A stretch of 64,000 bases of DNA from a bacterium (GCA_022774755.1 JALFLK010000029.1:1-64000); one strand, 5' to 3'. Shown: positions 17,220-26,669, counted from the stretch's first letter. The notes: generated from the sequence alone by a model not told the origin. Translations and numbers: made by a program.

Positions 17220-18617
17220 TTATTTTATATTATTCATTAATTCTTTAAGTTTTGTCCTGTCCCAAAGCAATACAAGGTTTTTGTTAGCCAATTCCATCGC
17301 TGCGGGAGTAAAAATGTTATTTGTTAGAACGCAAGCAACGTGACAGTTATATATTGTTTTACTTGCTATTACTTCCTGAATTGCAGATATGCCAACAGGA
17401 GAACTATATTTTTTGCATTGTATAGCGTATTTTATTCCATCCTTAAACGCAATTACATCAGCGCCATAATCACCACTTGATTTTGTGACCGATATATTTG
17501 TAAAACCATTTTTCTGTAATAGTTCACCAGAAAACTTTTCAAATCCTGTACCAGTCATATTATTATCGATATCTTCAATGGAGAAGATATGCGCTTCATC
17601 AAATGTTTTATTAAAAATATGTTCCAAATCAACAGAATCGCCAACTTTTAATAAATCCGCTTTTATCCCTAACGAGAGATTTCTAAAAGAAAAGCGAGAA
17701 AAGAAATAAAAGATTATACCTGTTCTTTTAGAGTTTAGCAACAAGGGAATTAAAACTTCATCATTGTTTGAATTATTAAACAAATTATAAGATTCATTTA
17801 CAATAACAGCTATATAAGGCATTCTCTCAATATTATTAAAACCATTGACCATTCGATCATTATACGAATTTATATCTTTACAAGATGAATCTGCAAATAT
17901 AGCAAGTCGGCTCTTCATTTCATTTAACAGCCACGCAAAAGCACCATCTGCCTTTTTATTATCCGTTACTATTGGTATGAGTAACGACGGTATTCCACGA
18001 AACATAGAATAGCTTACACCATCATCAATAAGGAGTAGCTTTAGTCTGTTTGGAGAAGCATAAGTGACCATACGAGTGATAAATTGTGTTTGTATTGTAT
18101 CAGATGACTGGGGAAACACAAAATTATCGAGCTTATTCAAGAAATAACCGTTGTCAGAATAATCAACATCAATCCTAAAGTTATCTTTATAGATTTTTTC
18201 CACAGGTGGCATATTTGCTAATAGCTCCCTCAGCTCTGCCGTAAGTGAATTATCATCTTTTTTTGTGTGTGTATCAGGATTGTGTGATGATTCTTTATTT
18301 GAAACACAATTATTACGTCTTTTTACCCACTCATCATAGGTAATAATAACCTTTCTTGGTGTGCTTCCGTTATGAGGACCTACAACGCCTTGCTGTTCCA
18401 TTTCATCAAGCAACCTACCTGCTCTGGCGTATCCAACTTTTAGTTTTCTTTGTATGAGTGAAGTAGATGCTGTACCAGCTTCGATAACACATTTTACAGC
18501 TGAATCCATCATAGAATCTGTAATCTCTACATTATCATTTCTTATGACAGGCTCATTTATTATATCAAAAATTCTTTTTTCTATTTCATTATAATCATTG
18601 TTATTTCCCATATTCAC
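17220..18617 (-). CDS. FtsK-gamma domain + degenerate FtsK-like motor domain fused to Mrr-type nuclease
   Basis: GTASTSLIQRKLKVGYARAGRLLDEMEQQGVVGP (FtsK gamma); LKLLLIDDGVSYSMFRGIPSLLIPIVTDNKKADGAFAWLLNEMKSRLAIF...PYIAVIVNES (FtsK/SpoIIIE motor); SGDYGADVIAFKDGIKYAIQCKK (Mrr). Confidence 0.85.
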   Translation of the reverse strand: MNMGNNNDYNEIEKRIFDIINEPVIRNDNVEITDSMMDSAVKCVIEAGTASTSLIQRKLKVGYARAGRLLDEMEQQGVVGPHNGSTPRKVIITYDEWVKRRNNCVSNKESSHNPDTHTKKDDNSLTAELRELLANMPPVEKIYKDNFRIDVDYSDNGYFLNKLDNFVFPQSSDTIQTQFITRMVTYASPNRLKLLLIDDGVSYSMFRGIPSLLIPIVTDNKKADGAFAWLLNEMKSRLAIFADSSCKDINSYNDRMVNGFNNIERMPYIAVIVNESYNLFNNSNNDEVLIPLLLNSKRTGIIFYFFSRFSFRNLSLGIKADLLKVGDSVDLEHIFNKTFDEAHIFSIEDIDNNMTGTGFEKFSGELLQKNGFTNISVTKSSGDYGADVIAFKDGIKYAIQCKKYSSPVGISAIQEVIASKTIYNCHVACVLTNNIFTPAAMELANKNLVLLWDRTKLKELMNNIK

Positions 18618-18740
18618 AGCTCCAAGATTTGTTAAGAATATAGTATCATAATCTGCTTAGATTTGCAACAGGAAACGTATCCATTAGGCAAATAAACAAG
18701 CCGTCAAGTAGGAGATTGTCCCACTTGACGGCTGTGCTGA

Positions 18741-19118
18741 TTAGGTGTAAATCAACTCTGCATTTACAATCTCGGTTGCACGGTTACGGATATTGTTCAT
18801 TCGCTGCACCCAGAGCATTTGATTGTTAGCTTTGAGTTGTTCGGTTACGCCTTCCTTTTCGGCAAGTTGGTTTACCAACCGAAAGAACAAATCCTCTGCC
18901 TGCTTGTCAATGTCGACGAGATAGGCGGTCAGCTTGCAACTCGTCAGCAAATTGGTATAGCGGATTTTATGGTGCTGCTTGATGTACCGCAAATGCCGCT
19001 TGCCCCAAATGCCGATTTCTACCTTTGGCTGTTTGGGGAGCGTCAGACACGGCAAGTAATAATCGCCTTGCAGCTCGTAATGAATGCCTGTTTTCTTGTC
19101 GTAAATTCTTTTTTCCAT
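18741..19118 (-). CDS. TnpV-family protein
   Basis: Paralogue of 10032-10412. Confidence 0.7.
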   Translation of the reverse strand: MEKRIYDKKTGIHYELQGDYYLPCLTLPKQPKVEIGIWGKRHLRYIKQHHKIRYTNLLTSCKLTAYLVDIDKQAEDLFFRLVNQLAEKEGVTEQLKANNQMLWVQRMNNIRNRATEIVNAELIYT

Positions 19119-19142
19119 TGTTCATCAACCTTTCTGTATTAA

Positions 19143-20297
19143 TTAGCGTGCATCACGCTGTTTTTGCTTTTTGAATCCTCTCGCCTGCTCAATAATCTCA
19201 TTGAGCTTACGCTTTCCGAAAACCTTTTCCAACAAGCGGTAGGCTTTGTTTTGCTCTCGGAGCATACCGTTGACCTCTTTGAGCTTGGAGTTTTCATATT
19301 TCAGATGTTCGTTCTCACGGTATAATCTGCCGTTCATATTATTGATACGGTGGTAATTTTCCCAGCCTTGATAGCTTCTGGCGAGGACAGTTCTGACAAG
19401 ATTTTTCAGCCGACTGATTAAAGGCTCCACTATCTTTTTCTTGTAGTTCTTTGCCGTCATCAAACCCTGTGGCTCAGGGAGTTGGAGCTGTGGATCTTCG
19501 TCAAGTTGTTTTTCGACATTGCCAAGAAGCTCCTGCGCTTCCTCGATTTTCTCTACCGTCGCTTTTAGTCCTTTGACCTCAAGCTGCTTTTCTTCAATCT
19601 CCCTGTCAAGCTCGGCAACCTCTTTGGCTCGCTCCTGCTTTTTGTAATCAAGGACGGACAGATGCTGCTCGTGAGTGCCCTTCTGCTCCCACTCGATACC
19701 GTGCCGCTCCATAATCTGAGCAAGGACTTTCTTTTCGGAAAGTATCCAGCGATTCAGCTCATTGTCGCTCCTGCCCTCGCCTTTGAAGCCCATATTGAGC
19801 ATGGCCTGTTTCAGCGATACTCTTGTTTCCAAACCTCTCATGCTGCCGGTGGTGAACGGTACAAAGTCGATATGGATATGCGGCGTTGCTTCGTCCATAT
19901 GAAGGTGAGCGGAGAACACTCGCAGAAATGGATTGCGCTCTTGGAAGCCTTGATAGTATTCGTCGAGGATCGTCCTCGCAAGCTCGGCGTGTTCTCCTGT
20001 TGCCGACATATCTTCCTTGTTGCCGATTTGGAAAATGACCTCGTGGAACAGCTTCTCCTGTTTCCCTGATTCGATATGCTTATAGTAATCGGAAATCCTT
20101 CTGTCCTTGCGTTTCTGCTTATCGTTGTACTGTTTCAGAGCTTCATCAAACAATTCGTGATACACTTTCTTGATTGGCTCATTACAGTAATCTATATTTA
20201 AATAGGTACGCTCCCTGTCCACGTTCTCAGCCGAAAACGCTCGGCTGTTGTGGGTGACGGAGCCTTTACCCGTCATTGCGCTAATCGTTCTCTTCAT
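19143..20297 (-). CDS. MobV-family relaxase (Mob/Pre)
   Basis: HLHMDEATPHIHIDFVPF. Confidence 0.9.
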   Translation of the reverse strand: MKRTISAMTGKGSVTHNSRAFSAENVDRERTYLNIDYCNEPIKKVYHELFDEALKQYNDKQKRKDRRISDYYKHIESGKQEKLFHEVIFQIGNKEDMSATGEHAELARTILDEYYQGFQERNPFLRVFSAHLHMDEATPHIHIDFVPFTTGSMRGLETRVSLKQAMLNMGFKGEGRSDNELNRWILSEKKVLAQIMERHGIEWEQKGTHEQHLSVLDYKKQERAKEVAELDREIEEKQLEVKGLKATVEKIEEAQELLGNVEKQLDEDPQLQLPEPQGLMTAKNYKKKIVEPLISRLKNLVRTVLARSYQGWENYHRINNMNGRLYRENEHLKYENSKLKEVNGMLREQNKAYRLLEKVFGKRKLNEIIEQARGFKKQKQRDAR

Positions 20298-20355
20298 TTA
20301 TCTACCTCAAATTTGTATTAAAATATGGTTATCTTACTGAATTATCTCTAACTCA

Positions 20356-20405
20356 GGTTCTGTTACTCTTGCCAAGAGTAACGCAAAAGCACTTTTGACA
20401 GCAGA
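20356..20405. other. Candidate oriT of element C
   Basis: GTTACTCTTGCCAAGAGTAACGCAAAAGCACTTTTGACAGC, matching 11647-11687. Confidence 0.5.
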
Positions 20406-20497
20406 GCCATCAAAAATGCGACCTGCAAGCAGGTTTTGCGCTCTCCGAGGGGCAAGGGCAGCCCTTTGAAAAGGGCTCCCTGCACCCCGCCTAAACT

Positions 20498-21709
20498 TTA
20501 CTGCGTGTCAGTCCGTGTCAGCTGTGTCGGTGTTTTACACACCCCACAATCGCTGTCACAGCTGTCACGCTTTGACACGCCGCCCTCATAGGTCAGCGTG
20601 ATTCTGCGCCCTTCGTGAGTGCGCTTGTAGTGATAGGCGATTTTGTATTCGTCCATCAGACTGTTAACGTTGACGTTCAGCTTCTGCGTGATAGCGTTTG
20701 GCTTGATGTCAACGGCGAGATACTCGCACAGCTCTGTCGGCGTACCGCACCATTGCGGATTGTCGGCGGTCACCCTTTCGGCAATCCTTTCAAGCAATGG
20801 CTCTGGCGGAGCTTTCCAAAGCTCGGCTTCGATTTTGTCAAACTCCCACACCAACGTTTCCGTGTTCTTCTTCAAATACACACGCTGGTCTTGCTGATCC
20901 CTGCCCGATACTTCAAGCGTGGCATTGTTACTCGTGCGCTTATCTTTGTAAAGAACAAATCCTCCGTCAGCAGCGCCGAGCAAGCCGTTAGTGCCTGAAA
21001 TCATATCGAATTTATCATCAGCCGTTTGCTTGCGTGTATGATGGACAACCAACATACAAATGTTGTGCCTGTCCGTGAAACTCTTTAGCTTCGTGATGAT
21101 TTGGTAGTCGTTGGCGTAGCTGTAATTCTCGCCGCCGACCTCCCTAACCTTCTGCAAGGTGTCGATAATCACGAGCGAAGTATCAGGCTGCTTCTGTAAG
21201 AAGCCGTCAAGCTGTTCATCCAAACCATTGCCAAGCTGATGAGCTGATACCGAAAAAAACAGGTTTTCATTTTCGGATGTTCCGAACATACGGTACAAGC
21301 GTTTCTGTAATCTTGGATAGTCGTCCTCCAGAGCAAGGTACAGCACCTTCCCTTGCCGAACATCAAAGCCCCACAGCTTTGTACCTGTGCTGACGTGATA
21401 GGCAAGTTGTGCCATCAAAAAGCTCTTGCCGATTTTCGGCGAGCCGACAAACAAATATGTTCCCCGGTAGAGCAAGCCGTCGATGATCGGCGGCTTACTC
21501 TTGTAGGTGCTATCAAACAGCTCGGTCATTGAGACCGTGTGTAAATACGATTCGTCTATATCGCAGAGGTCATTAATTTCATCAAACCTATTGAAATCTG
21601 AATCGTTATTGTTTATAATAGTGGTGTTAGATTTTGTGAATGGCTGTCCTGCTTCTGTGCCAACAGAAGCGTTGAGGGCAGTCATTTCATTTAAGGCGTC
21701 CATTCGCAT
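20498..21709 (-). CDS. RepA-like / AAA_25 RecA-like ATPase
   Basis: GSPKIGKSFLMAQLAYH; VIIDTLQKVREVGG. Confidence 0.85.
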   Translation of the reverse strand: MRMDALNEMTALNASVGTEAGQPFTKSNTTIINNNDSDFNRFDEINDLCDIDESYLHTVSMTELFDSTYKSKPPIIDGLLYRGTYLFVGSPKIGKSFLMAQLAYHVSTGTKLWGFDVRQGKVLYLALEDDYPRLQKRLYRMFGTSENENLFFSVSAHQLGNGLDEQLDGFLQKQPDTSLVIIDTLQKVREVGGENYSYANDYQIITKLKSFTDRHNICMLVVHHTRKQTADDKFDMISGTNGLLGAADGGFVLYKDKRTSNNATLEVSGRDQQDQRVYLKKNTETLVWEFDKIEAELWKAPPEPLLERIAERVTADNPQWCGTPTELCEYLAVDIKPNAITQKLNVNVNSLMDEYKIAYHYKRTHEGRRITLTYEGGVSKRDSCDSDCGVCKTPTQLTRTDTQ

Positions 21710-22026
21710 TCCTCCTTCATACCGTTTAGCGTAACGGTGATTAATCTGATATTATCGAGTAGTTCGTCATCAACGCCTGCTCCTGCTTCTATGCGTTTCA
21801 GTTCATCCAAAACTAAGGTGAGCTGTGTTTTCAGTGCCTTATATACTTTCGGATTGCCCTGTACGACAATATCCCGATTCAGACATTTGCGGTAGCAATA
21901 CTCCTGCTTCGATAAGCCTGAAAGCGCAACAGCAATATTGATTTGCTTGTGTTCTTCGGGTGATACCCGAAATCCCACGGTGATATTTCTGAAACGGTTG
22001 TGTCGATCTACATTTTTAGCTGACAT
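21691..22026 (-). CDS. MobC-like mobilization accessory protein
   Basis: Paralogue of 960-1286. Confidence 0.65.
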   Translation of the reverse strand: MSAKNVDRHNRFRNITVGFRVSPEEHKQINIAVALSGLSKQEYCYRKCLNRDIVVQGNPKVYKALKTQLTLVLDELKRIEAGAGVDDELLDNIRLITVTLNGMKEECEWTP

Positions 22027-23101
22027 TTTGCAATCCCCTTTCTACATTTAATTTGTTAGCCATATCGCTTTGTGCTGATGGTAGCATATGAGCGTAACGA
22101 TAAGTAATGTCGATGCTCTCGTGACCTACTCTGTCAGCGATTGCCACAACGGAAAATCCCATTTCAATCAAAAGCGAAACGTGGCTATGCCGTAAATCGT
22201 GTATGCGTATGCGTTTTACGCCCGATTCCTCACAACCACGCTTCATTTCACGATGAAGGTAGCTTTTTGTGATAGGAAACAATCTGTCGTCCTTCCCAAT
22301 CTTATACAAGGAACGGATATAGTCTTGGAGCTCCTCTGAGAGAAAGTCAGGCATACTGACGGTACGGATACTTTTTGGCGTTTTCGGATCAGTGATTACA
22401 TCTCTCTGCTTGATACGCTGATAGGATTTGTTTATCCTTATCGTCTGCTTCTCAAAATCCAAATCGGCAGATGTTAAGGCTAACAACTCTCCTAACCGCA
22501 AACCACACCAATATAAGATTTCAAAAGCATAATAAGAAATCGGCTTGTCCATTATCGCTTCTGCAAATTTCAGATATTCAGGTTTAGTCCAAAACTGCAT
22601 TTCCTTTGTTTGCTCTTTACCCATATTGCCAACCTTAGCCGCAGGGTTACTCTTTAAGTCGTAGAACTTAACGGCGTGGTTAAAAATAGCGCTGATTTGA
22701 TTATGAATCGTCTTTAGATAGGTTTTAGAGTACGGTTTTCCTGCAGAATCACGATAACCCATCATTTCATTTTGCCAAGACATAATATCTGTCGGCTTGA
22801 TTTCGCAGAGCTTTTTGTTTTGAAAATAAGGCAATACCTTTTTCTCAATGACGGATATCTTTGTGTTCCAAGTGTTCTCCCTGATTTTTTCTTTGAGATC
22901 CGCCTTGTAAAGCTCCCAAAACGCTCCGAAGGTCATATCGACGTCATCACTTCTTTGAAGCAGGAATGTACGCTCCCACTCGCTCGCTTCACGTTTGGTC
23001 TTAAAACCTCGCTTAACTTTTCGGTCGTTACTGCCCTGCCAGTTCTTGTAATAGACGGACACATACCAAGTGTTGTTTGATTTATTCTTATAAACAGCCA
23101 T
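22016..23101 (-). CDS. Tyrosine recombinase/integrase
   Basis: IHDLRHSHVSLLIEMGFS...HESIDITYRYAHM. Confidence 0.95.
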   Translation of the reverse strand: MAVYKNKSNNTWYVSVYYKNWQGSNDRKVKRGFKTKREASEWERTFLLQRSDDVDMTFGAFWELYKADLKEKIRENTWNTKISVIEKKVLPYFQNKKLCEIKPTDIMSWQNEMMGYRDSAGKPYSKTYLKTIHNQISAIFNHAVKFYDLKSNPAAKVGNMGKEQTKEMQFWTKPEYLKFAEAIMDKPISYYAFEILYWCGLRLGELLALTSADLDFEKQTIRINKSYQRIKQRDVITDPKTPKSIRTVSMPDFLSEELQDYIRSLYKIGKDDRLFPITKSYLHREMKRGCEESGVKRIRIHDLRHSHVSLLIEMGFSVVAIADRVGHESIDITYRYAHMLPSAQSDMANKLNVERGLQNVS

Positions 23102-23106
23102 TTATA

Positions 23107-23307
23107 TCACTCTCCTTCTTCGGCTGATTGTACACCGTAAAATTTTTCCTCAAAATACCGGCGGCTCAATTTGCCTGCTACGGTATAAAAGCCTTTGGCT
23201 TTCAATTCCTTGTTGAGCGTATGCATAATCTTATATGCACTTGATTTTGATACGCCGAGACACTCGGCGATTTCATCAGCGGTAATCACGTTCTTGTTTG
23301 CTGTCAT
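23107..23307 (-). CDS. Excisionase-like HTH protein
   Basis: ADEIAECLGVSKSSAYKIMHTLN. Confidence 0.65.
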   Translation of the reverse strand: MTANKNVITADEIAECLGVSKSSAYKIMHTLNKELKAKGFYTVAGKLSRRYFEEKFYGVQSAEEGE

Positions 23308-23537
23308 AGGTTTAACCCCCTTTCTTATTTTGATTTAAAGTTGTAGAATTGATTTACAAAGCCCCGGATTTACTTACCGAGCCTCTCACCTCATTGCCTG
23401 CGACGCTTCTAACGCTCGGACTGTGACTGGTGGGGAGTATCCCTCCTGCTTCTGCACTCGTTCCGTTGGAAGTCTTGGCGCATTTGACAGGAGTGCGTTT
23501 ACTCGCTTTACTAAACTTATTAGTTTAGCGTATTTCT

Positions 23538-23641
23538 ATTATACTAAACATTTTAGATTAGTACAAGTGGATAAAACATAGAAAATACTAAACTTTTTTG
23601 CTTTGAAACTATTGACATTCACTAAACATATATGTTATACT
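23538..23641. promoter_or_regulatory. Divergent promoters of element C
   Basis: Minus TATAAT 23538-23543 / TTGTAC 23561-23566 (N17); plus TTGACA 23612-23617 / TATACT 23636-23641 (N18). Confidence 0.75.
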
Positions 23642-23671
23642 TATTATATTCTTAGGAAAAGAGGTCTAAAG

Positions 23672-24115
23672 ATGTCGATTGGTGAAAGAATCCGTTATAT
23701 CCGTAATCTGCGTGGTATGACACAGAAAGAACTCGGAAAAGCTATCGGCTTTGACGACAGAACGGCTGATATCCGAATCGCTCAATATGAAAGCGGTACT
23801 CGCACCCCGAAAGCAAACTATGTAGAAGCGATTGCAAAAGCGTTAAATGTTAAGACTTACGCTTTGAATGTACCCGAAACAGATACCTACCTCGGTTTGA
23901 TTCATACGCTTTTCGCTTTGGAAGATACCTATGGTATTAAAATCAATTCCATTGACGGCGAGCTTTGCCTGACGCTTGATAAGCACAACAAAAGCTATGT
24001 GACTATGTTTGAAATGCTCAACGATTGGCGTAATCAAGCTGAGAAGCTAAAGAATGATGAAATCTCCGAAGATGAATATAACGATTGGAAATATAATTAC
24101 CCAAAAACGAGGTAA
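23672..24115 (+). CDS. XRE-family transcriptional regulator
   Basis: MSIGERIRYIRNLRGMTQKELGKAIG. Confidence 0.9.
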   Translation: MSIGERIRYIRNLRGMTQKELGKAIGFDDRTADIRIAQYESGTRTPKANYVEAIAKALNVKTYALNVPETDTYLGLIHTLFALEDTYGIKINSIDGELCLTLDKHNKSYVTMFEMLNDWRNQAEKLKNDEISEDEYNDWKYNYPKTR

Positions 24116-24120
24116 CAATT

Positions 24121-24960
24121 ATGTATCTATATGTAGCAGAAACAAAAAAAGATAATGATAACCATTTGACCGCTGAAATTATAGAGGAGATAACTCAAGA
24201 AGAATTAGATGATTTAAATTCTGCTTTTACCTTTTGCGGAATATATCATCGCATTAATCAAATAAAAGATATTGTAATTGAAAATGGTATCGAGTTTCAG
24301 CAGTATATGAAAAGCGATAATTTATCAAGTATGAGTTTTCAAGGAGTTTCTCCAGAAAAACTCATACTAATCGCAAATAAACTTGTATTTAATTACGCTT
24401 CATCTATAAAAACCTATATTGATATGGAAACTCGACTTCTTAGAAAAAACAAAGGTGAGAATGAACTGAAACTATTCCGTTCAATTTGCAGTCAAATGTA
24501 TGATAATAGCATTGAATATCGGTTTTGGGCTAATTTTAGAAACTACGTAGTACACTGCGAGTTTCCATATGCTGTATTTCACAATTCAATTGATGATGGG
24601 TGTAAAGTGATTTGCTTAAAGGATCACTTATTAAAATTTGATAATTGGAAGCATTCAAAAAATGATATTGAGAAGATGGACAATGAAATTGATATACCTT
24701 CATTAGTTAATAATATGAGTTCAAAGATTATTGTTTTATTTTGGGATTTCTTTACTTACTTTGGGCAAGAAATTGTTGATGGAATTGAAAAATATGGTTC
24801 TTTTTGTAGACGACATAACGTGAAAGCTCCTGCTATTATGAAATCCGAAGAAAAAGATCAATTAGAGAATATGAATATGCAACCACTTCCTGTACAAAAA
24901 CTTTTTGCATCATTTGAAGCATTAAAACAAAATCCTAATGTAAATATACATTATAAATAA
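24121..24960 (+). CDS. Hypothetical protein with HEPN-like RNxxxH motif
   Basis: FRNYVVHCEFPY; starts 5 nt after XRE stop. Confidence 0.55.
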   Translation: MYLYVAETKKDNDNHLTAEIIEEITQEELDDLNSAFTFCGIYHRINQIKDIVIENGIEFQQYMKSDNLSSMSFQGVSPEKLILIANKLVFNYASSIKTYIDMETRLLRKNKGENELKLFRSICSQMYDNSIEYRFWANFRNYVVHCEFPYAVFHNSIDDGCKVICLKDHLLKFDNWKHSKNDIEKMDNEIDIPSLVNNMSSKIIVLFWDFFTYFGQEIVDGIEKYGSFCRRHNVKAPAIMKSEEKDQLENMNMQPLPVQKLFASFEALKQNPNVNIHYK

Positions 24961-24965
24961 AATAA

Positions 24966-25002
24966 CCCCTCTCGAATGAACTAAGCGTTCAAACGAGAGG
25001 GG
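24966..25002 (+). terminator. Terminator-like hairpin at right end of element C
   Basis: CCCCTCTCG/CGAGAGGGG. Confidence 0.6.
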
Positions 25003-25115
25003 TTTCCTCTTGCTTGTTTTATTGTAAAGAATAGTAAACAGTATCAAAACAGTATCAACAAGACTTTTGAAGTGTCAAAAAGTCAGTGTTTAAGCCATTT
25101 CTTTGACTTCTGTTC

Positions 25116-26669
25116 TTATTCCCACTCGACGGTGCCGGGGGGTTTAGAGGTTATGTCGTAAACTACTCTGTTTACATGCTCTACCTCATTTATAATACGA
25201 TTGGATACTCTACCTAAAATCTCGTATGGTATCTTTGCCCAATCCGCTGTCATAAAGTCGTCTGTTGTGACGGCACGAATTGCCACAAGCTCGTCGTATG
25301 TTCTTGAGTCGCCCATAACACCGACTGTCTTTACGCCGGGCAAAACTGCGAAAAACTGGCTCATTTTATCTTCGTAGCCACAGTTTTTCATCTCATCTCT
25401 CAGGACTGCATCCGCCTCCTGCAAGATTTTCACCTTTTCCTTGGTTATTTCGCCGATTATCCTTACTCCCAAGCCCGGTCCAGGAAAAGGCTGGCGCCAA
25501 ACAAGGTCGTGAGGAAGTCCAAGCATCTCACCTACCACTCTGACCTCGTCTTTGAACAGGTCTTTCAAAGGCTCGATTACACCCTCAAATTTTATATCAT
25601 CAGGGCGTTTTACCTGATTATGATGGGTCTTAATAACGGCGGCATCTCCTTTTCCGCTTTCGATTCTGTCAGGATAAATTGTACCCTGTGCAAAATATCC
25701 GCTGCCGTAATCCTCCCTGATTTTATCCCAAAACACTTTGTAAAATTCTTCGCCAATTACCTTACGCTTTGCTTCAGGCTCGGAGATGCCCTTGAGCTTG
25801 CTTAAAAATTCGTCACCGCAATTAACTCTGACGAAGTTCATATCAAAAAGCTTTGTAAAGGTTTCTTCTACAAAATCGCCCTCGTCTTTTCTCATAAGTC
25901 CCTGGTCAACGAAAACGCAGGTAAGCTGTTTGCCTACTGCTTTGCTGAGAAGTGCTGCTGCAACAGAGGAATCAACCCCTCCGGACAAGCCTAAAACTAC
26001 GCCCTTATCGCCTATCTCTGCTCTGAGCTCGCTGACGGTACGCTCAATAAAATCTTCCATTTTCCAGGAGCCTTTGCAGTTGCAGACATTATACAAAAAC
26101 GACCTTAGCATTTCCTTGCCGTTTTCGGTGTGATTTACCTCCGGGTGAAACTGTACACCGTACAGCTTTTTCTCGGGGCAGGACATTGCCGCAACAGGGC
26201 AAACATCGGTATGAGCAGTAACGGAAAACCCCTTAGGAGGCTCGCTGATGTAATCACGGTGACTCATCCAAGATATACCCCGGCTATCCAATCCGCTGAA
26301 CAGCACATCGTCGTTGTTATAGTAAGCCAAAGCCTTGCCGTATTCGCAGGAAGAATTATCCGCCGCCGCAGTAACCACTCCGTCAAGGGTATAAGCCATA
26401 AGCTGACAGCCGTAGCAAATGCCCAAAATCGGAATACCTAAGGAGAAAATCTCTTTGTCGATATGAGGGGATTTTTCGTCGTAAACGCTGTTGGGACCGC
26501 CTGTAAAAATCAGTCCCGACGGCGATAGCTCTCTGATTTTTTCGATACTTGTTGTGTAGGGCAATATTTCGCAGTACACGTTGCACTCACGAACCCGCCT
26601 TGCAATAAGCTGATTATACTGTCCGCCGAAATCAAGAACAATCACAAGCTCTTTCTCAACAGAATTCAT
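25116..26669 (-). CDS. guaA: GMP synthase (glutamine-hydrolysing)
   Basis: [25 protein letters not shown]-terminus [17 protein letters not shown]. Confidence 0.98.
   Translation of the reverse strand: MNSVEKELVIVLDFGGQYNQLIARRVRECNVYCEILPYTTSIEKIRELSPSGLIFTGGPNSVYDEKSPHIDKEIFSLGIPILGICYGCQLMAYTLDGVVTAAADNSSCEYGKALAYYNNDDVLFSGLDSRGISWMSHRDYISEPPKGFSVTAHTDVCPVAAMSCPEKKLYGVQFHPEVNHTENGKEMLRSFLYNVCNCKGSWKMEDFIERTVSELRAEIGDKGVVLGLSGGVDSSVAAALLSKAVGKQLTCVFVDQGLMRKDEGDFVEETFTKLFDMNFVRVNCGDEFLSKLKGISEPEAKRKVIGEEFYKVFWDKIREDYGSGYFAQGTIYPDRIESGKGDAAVIKTHHNQVKRPDDIKFEGVIEPLKDLFKDEVRVVGEMLGLPHDLVWRQPFPGPGLGVRIIGEITKEKVKILQEADAVLRDEMKNCGYEDKMSQFFAVLPGVKTVGVMGDSRTYDELVAIRAVTTDDFMTADWAKIPYEILGRVSNRIINEVEHVNRVVYDITSKPPGTVEWE
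25118..25128. repeat. att core ATTCCCACTCG (C/guaA junction)
   Basis: Overlaps the last codons of guaA (V-E-W-E-stop). Confidence 0.85.

Larger units (their letters stand above)
15686..25128. mobile_element. Integrative/mobilizable element C, flanked by ATTCCCACTCG direct repeats; cargo is two motor-Mrr fusion genes and a HEPN-like gene
   Basis: Direct repeats 15686-15696 and 25118-25128 (inside guaA 3' end); AGTATCAA arm pairs at both ends; complete backbone. Confidence 0.85.

Noticed and set aside
19662-20069. 135-aa plus ORF antisense to the MobV relaxase
   Set aside because: Antisense to a well-supported relaxase with intact motifs; no RBS or family features.
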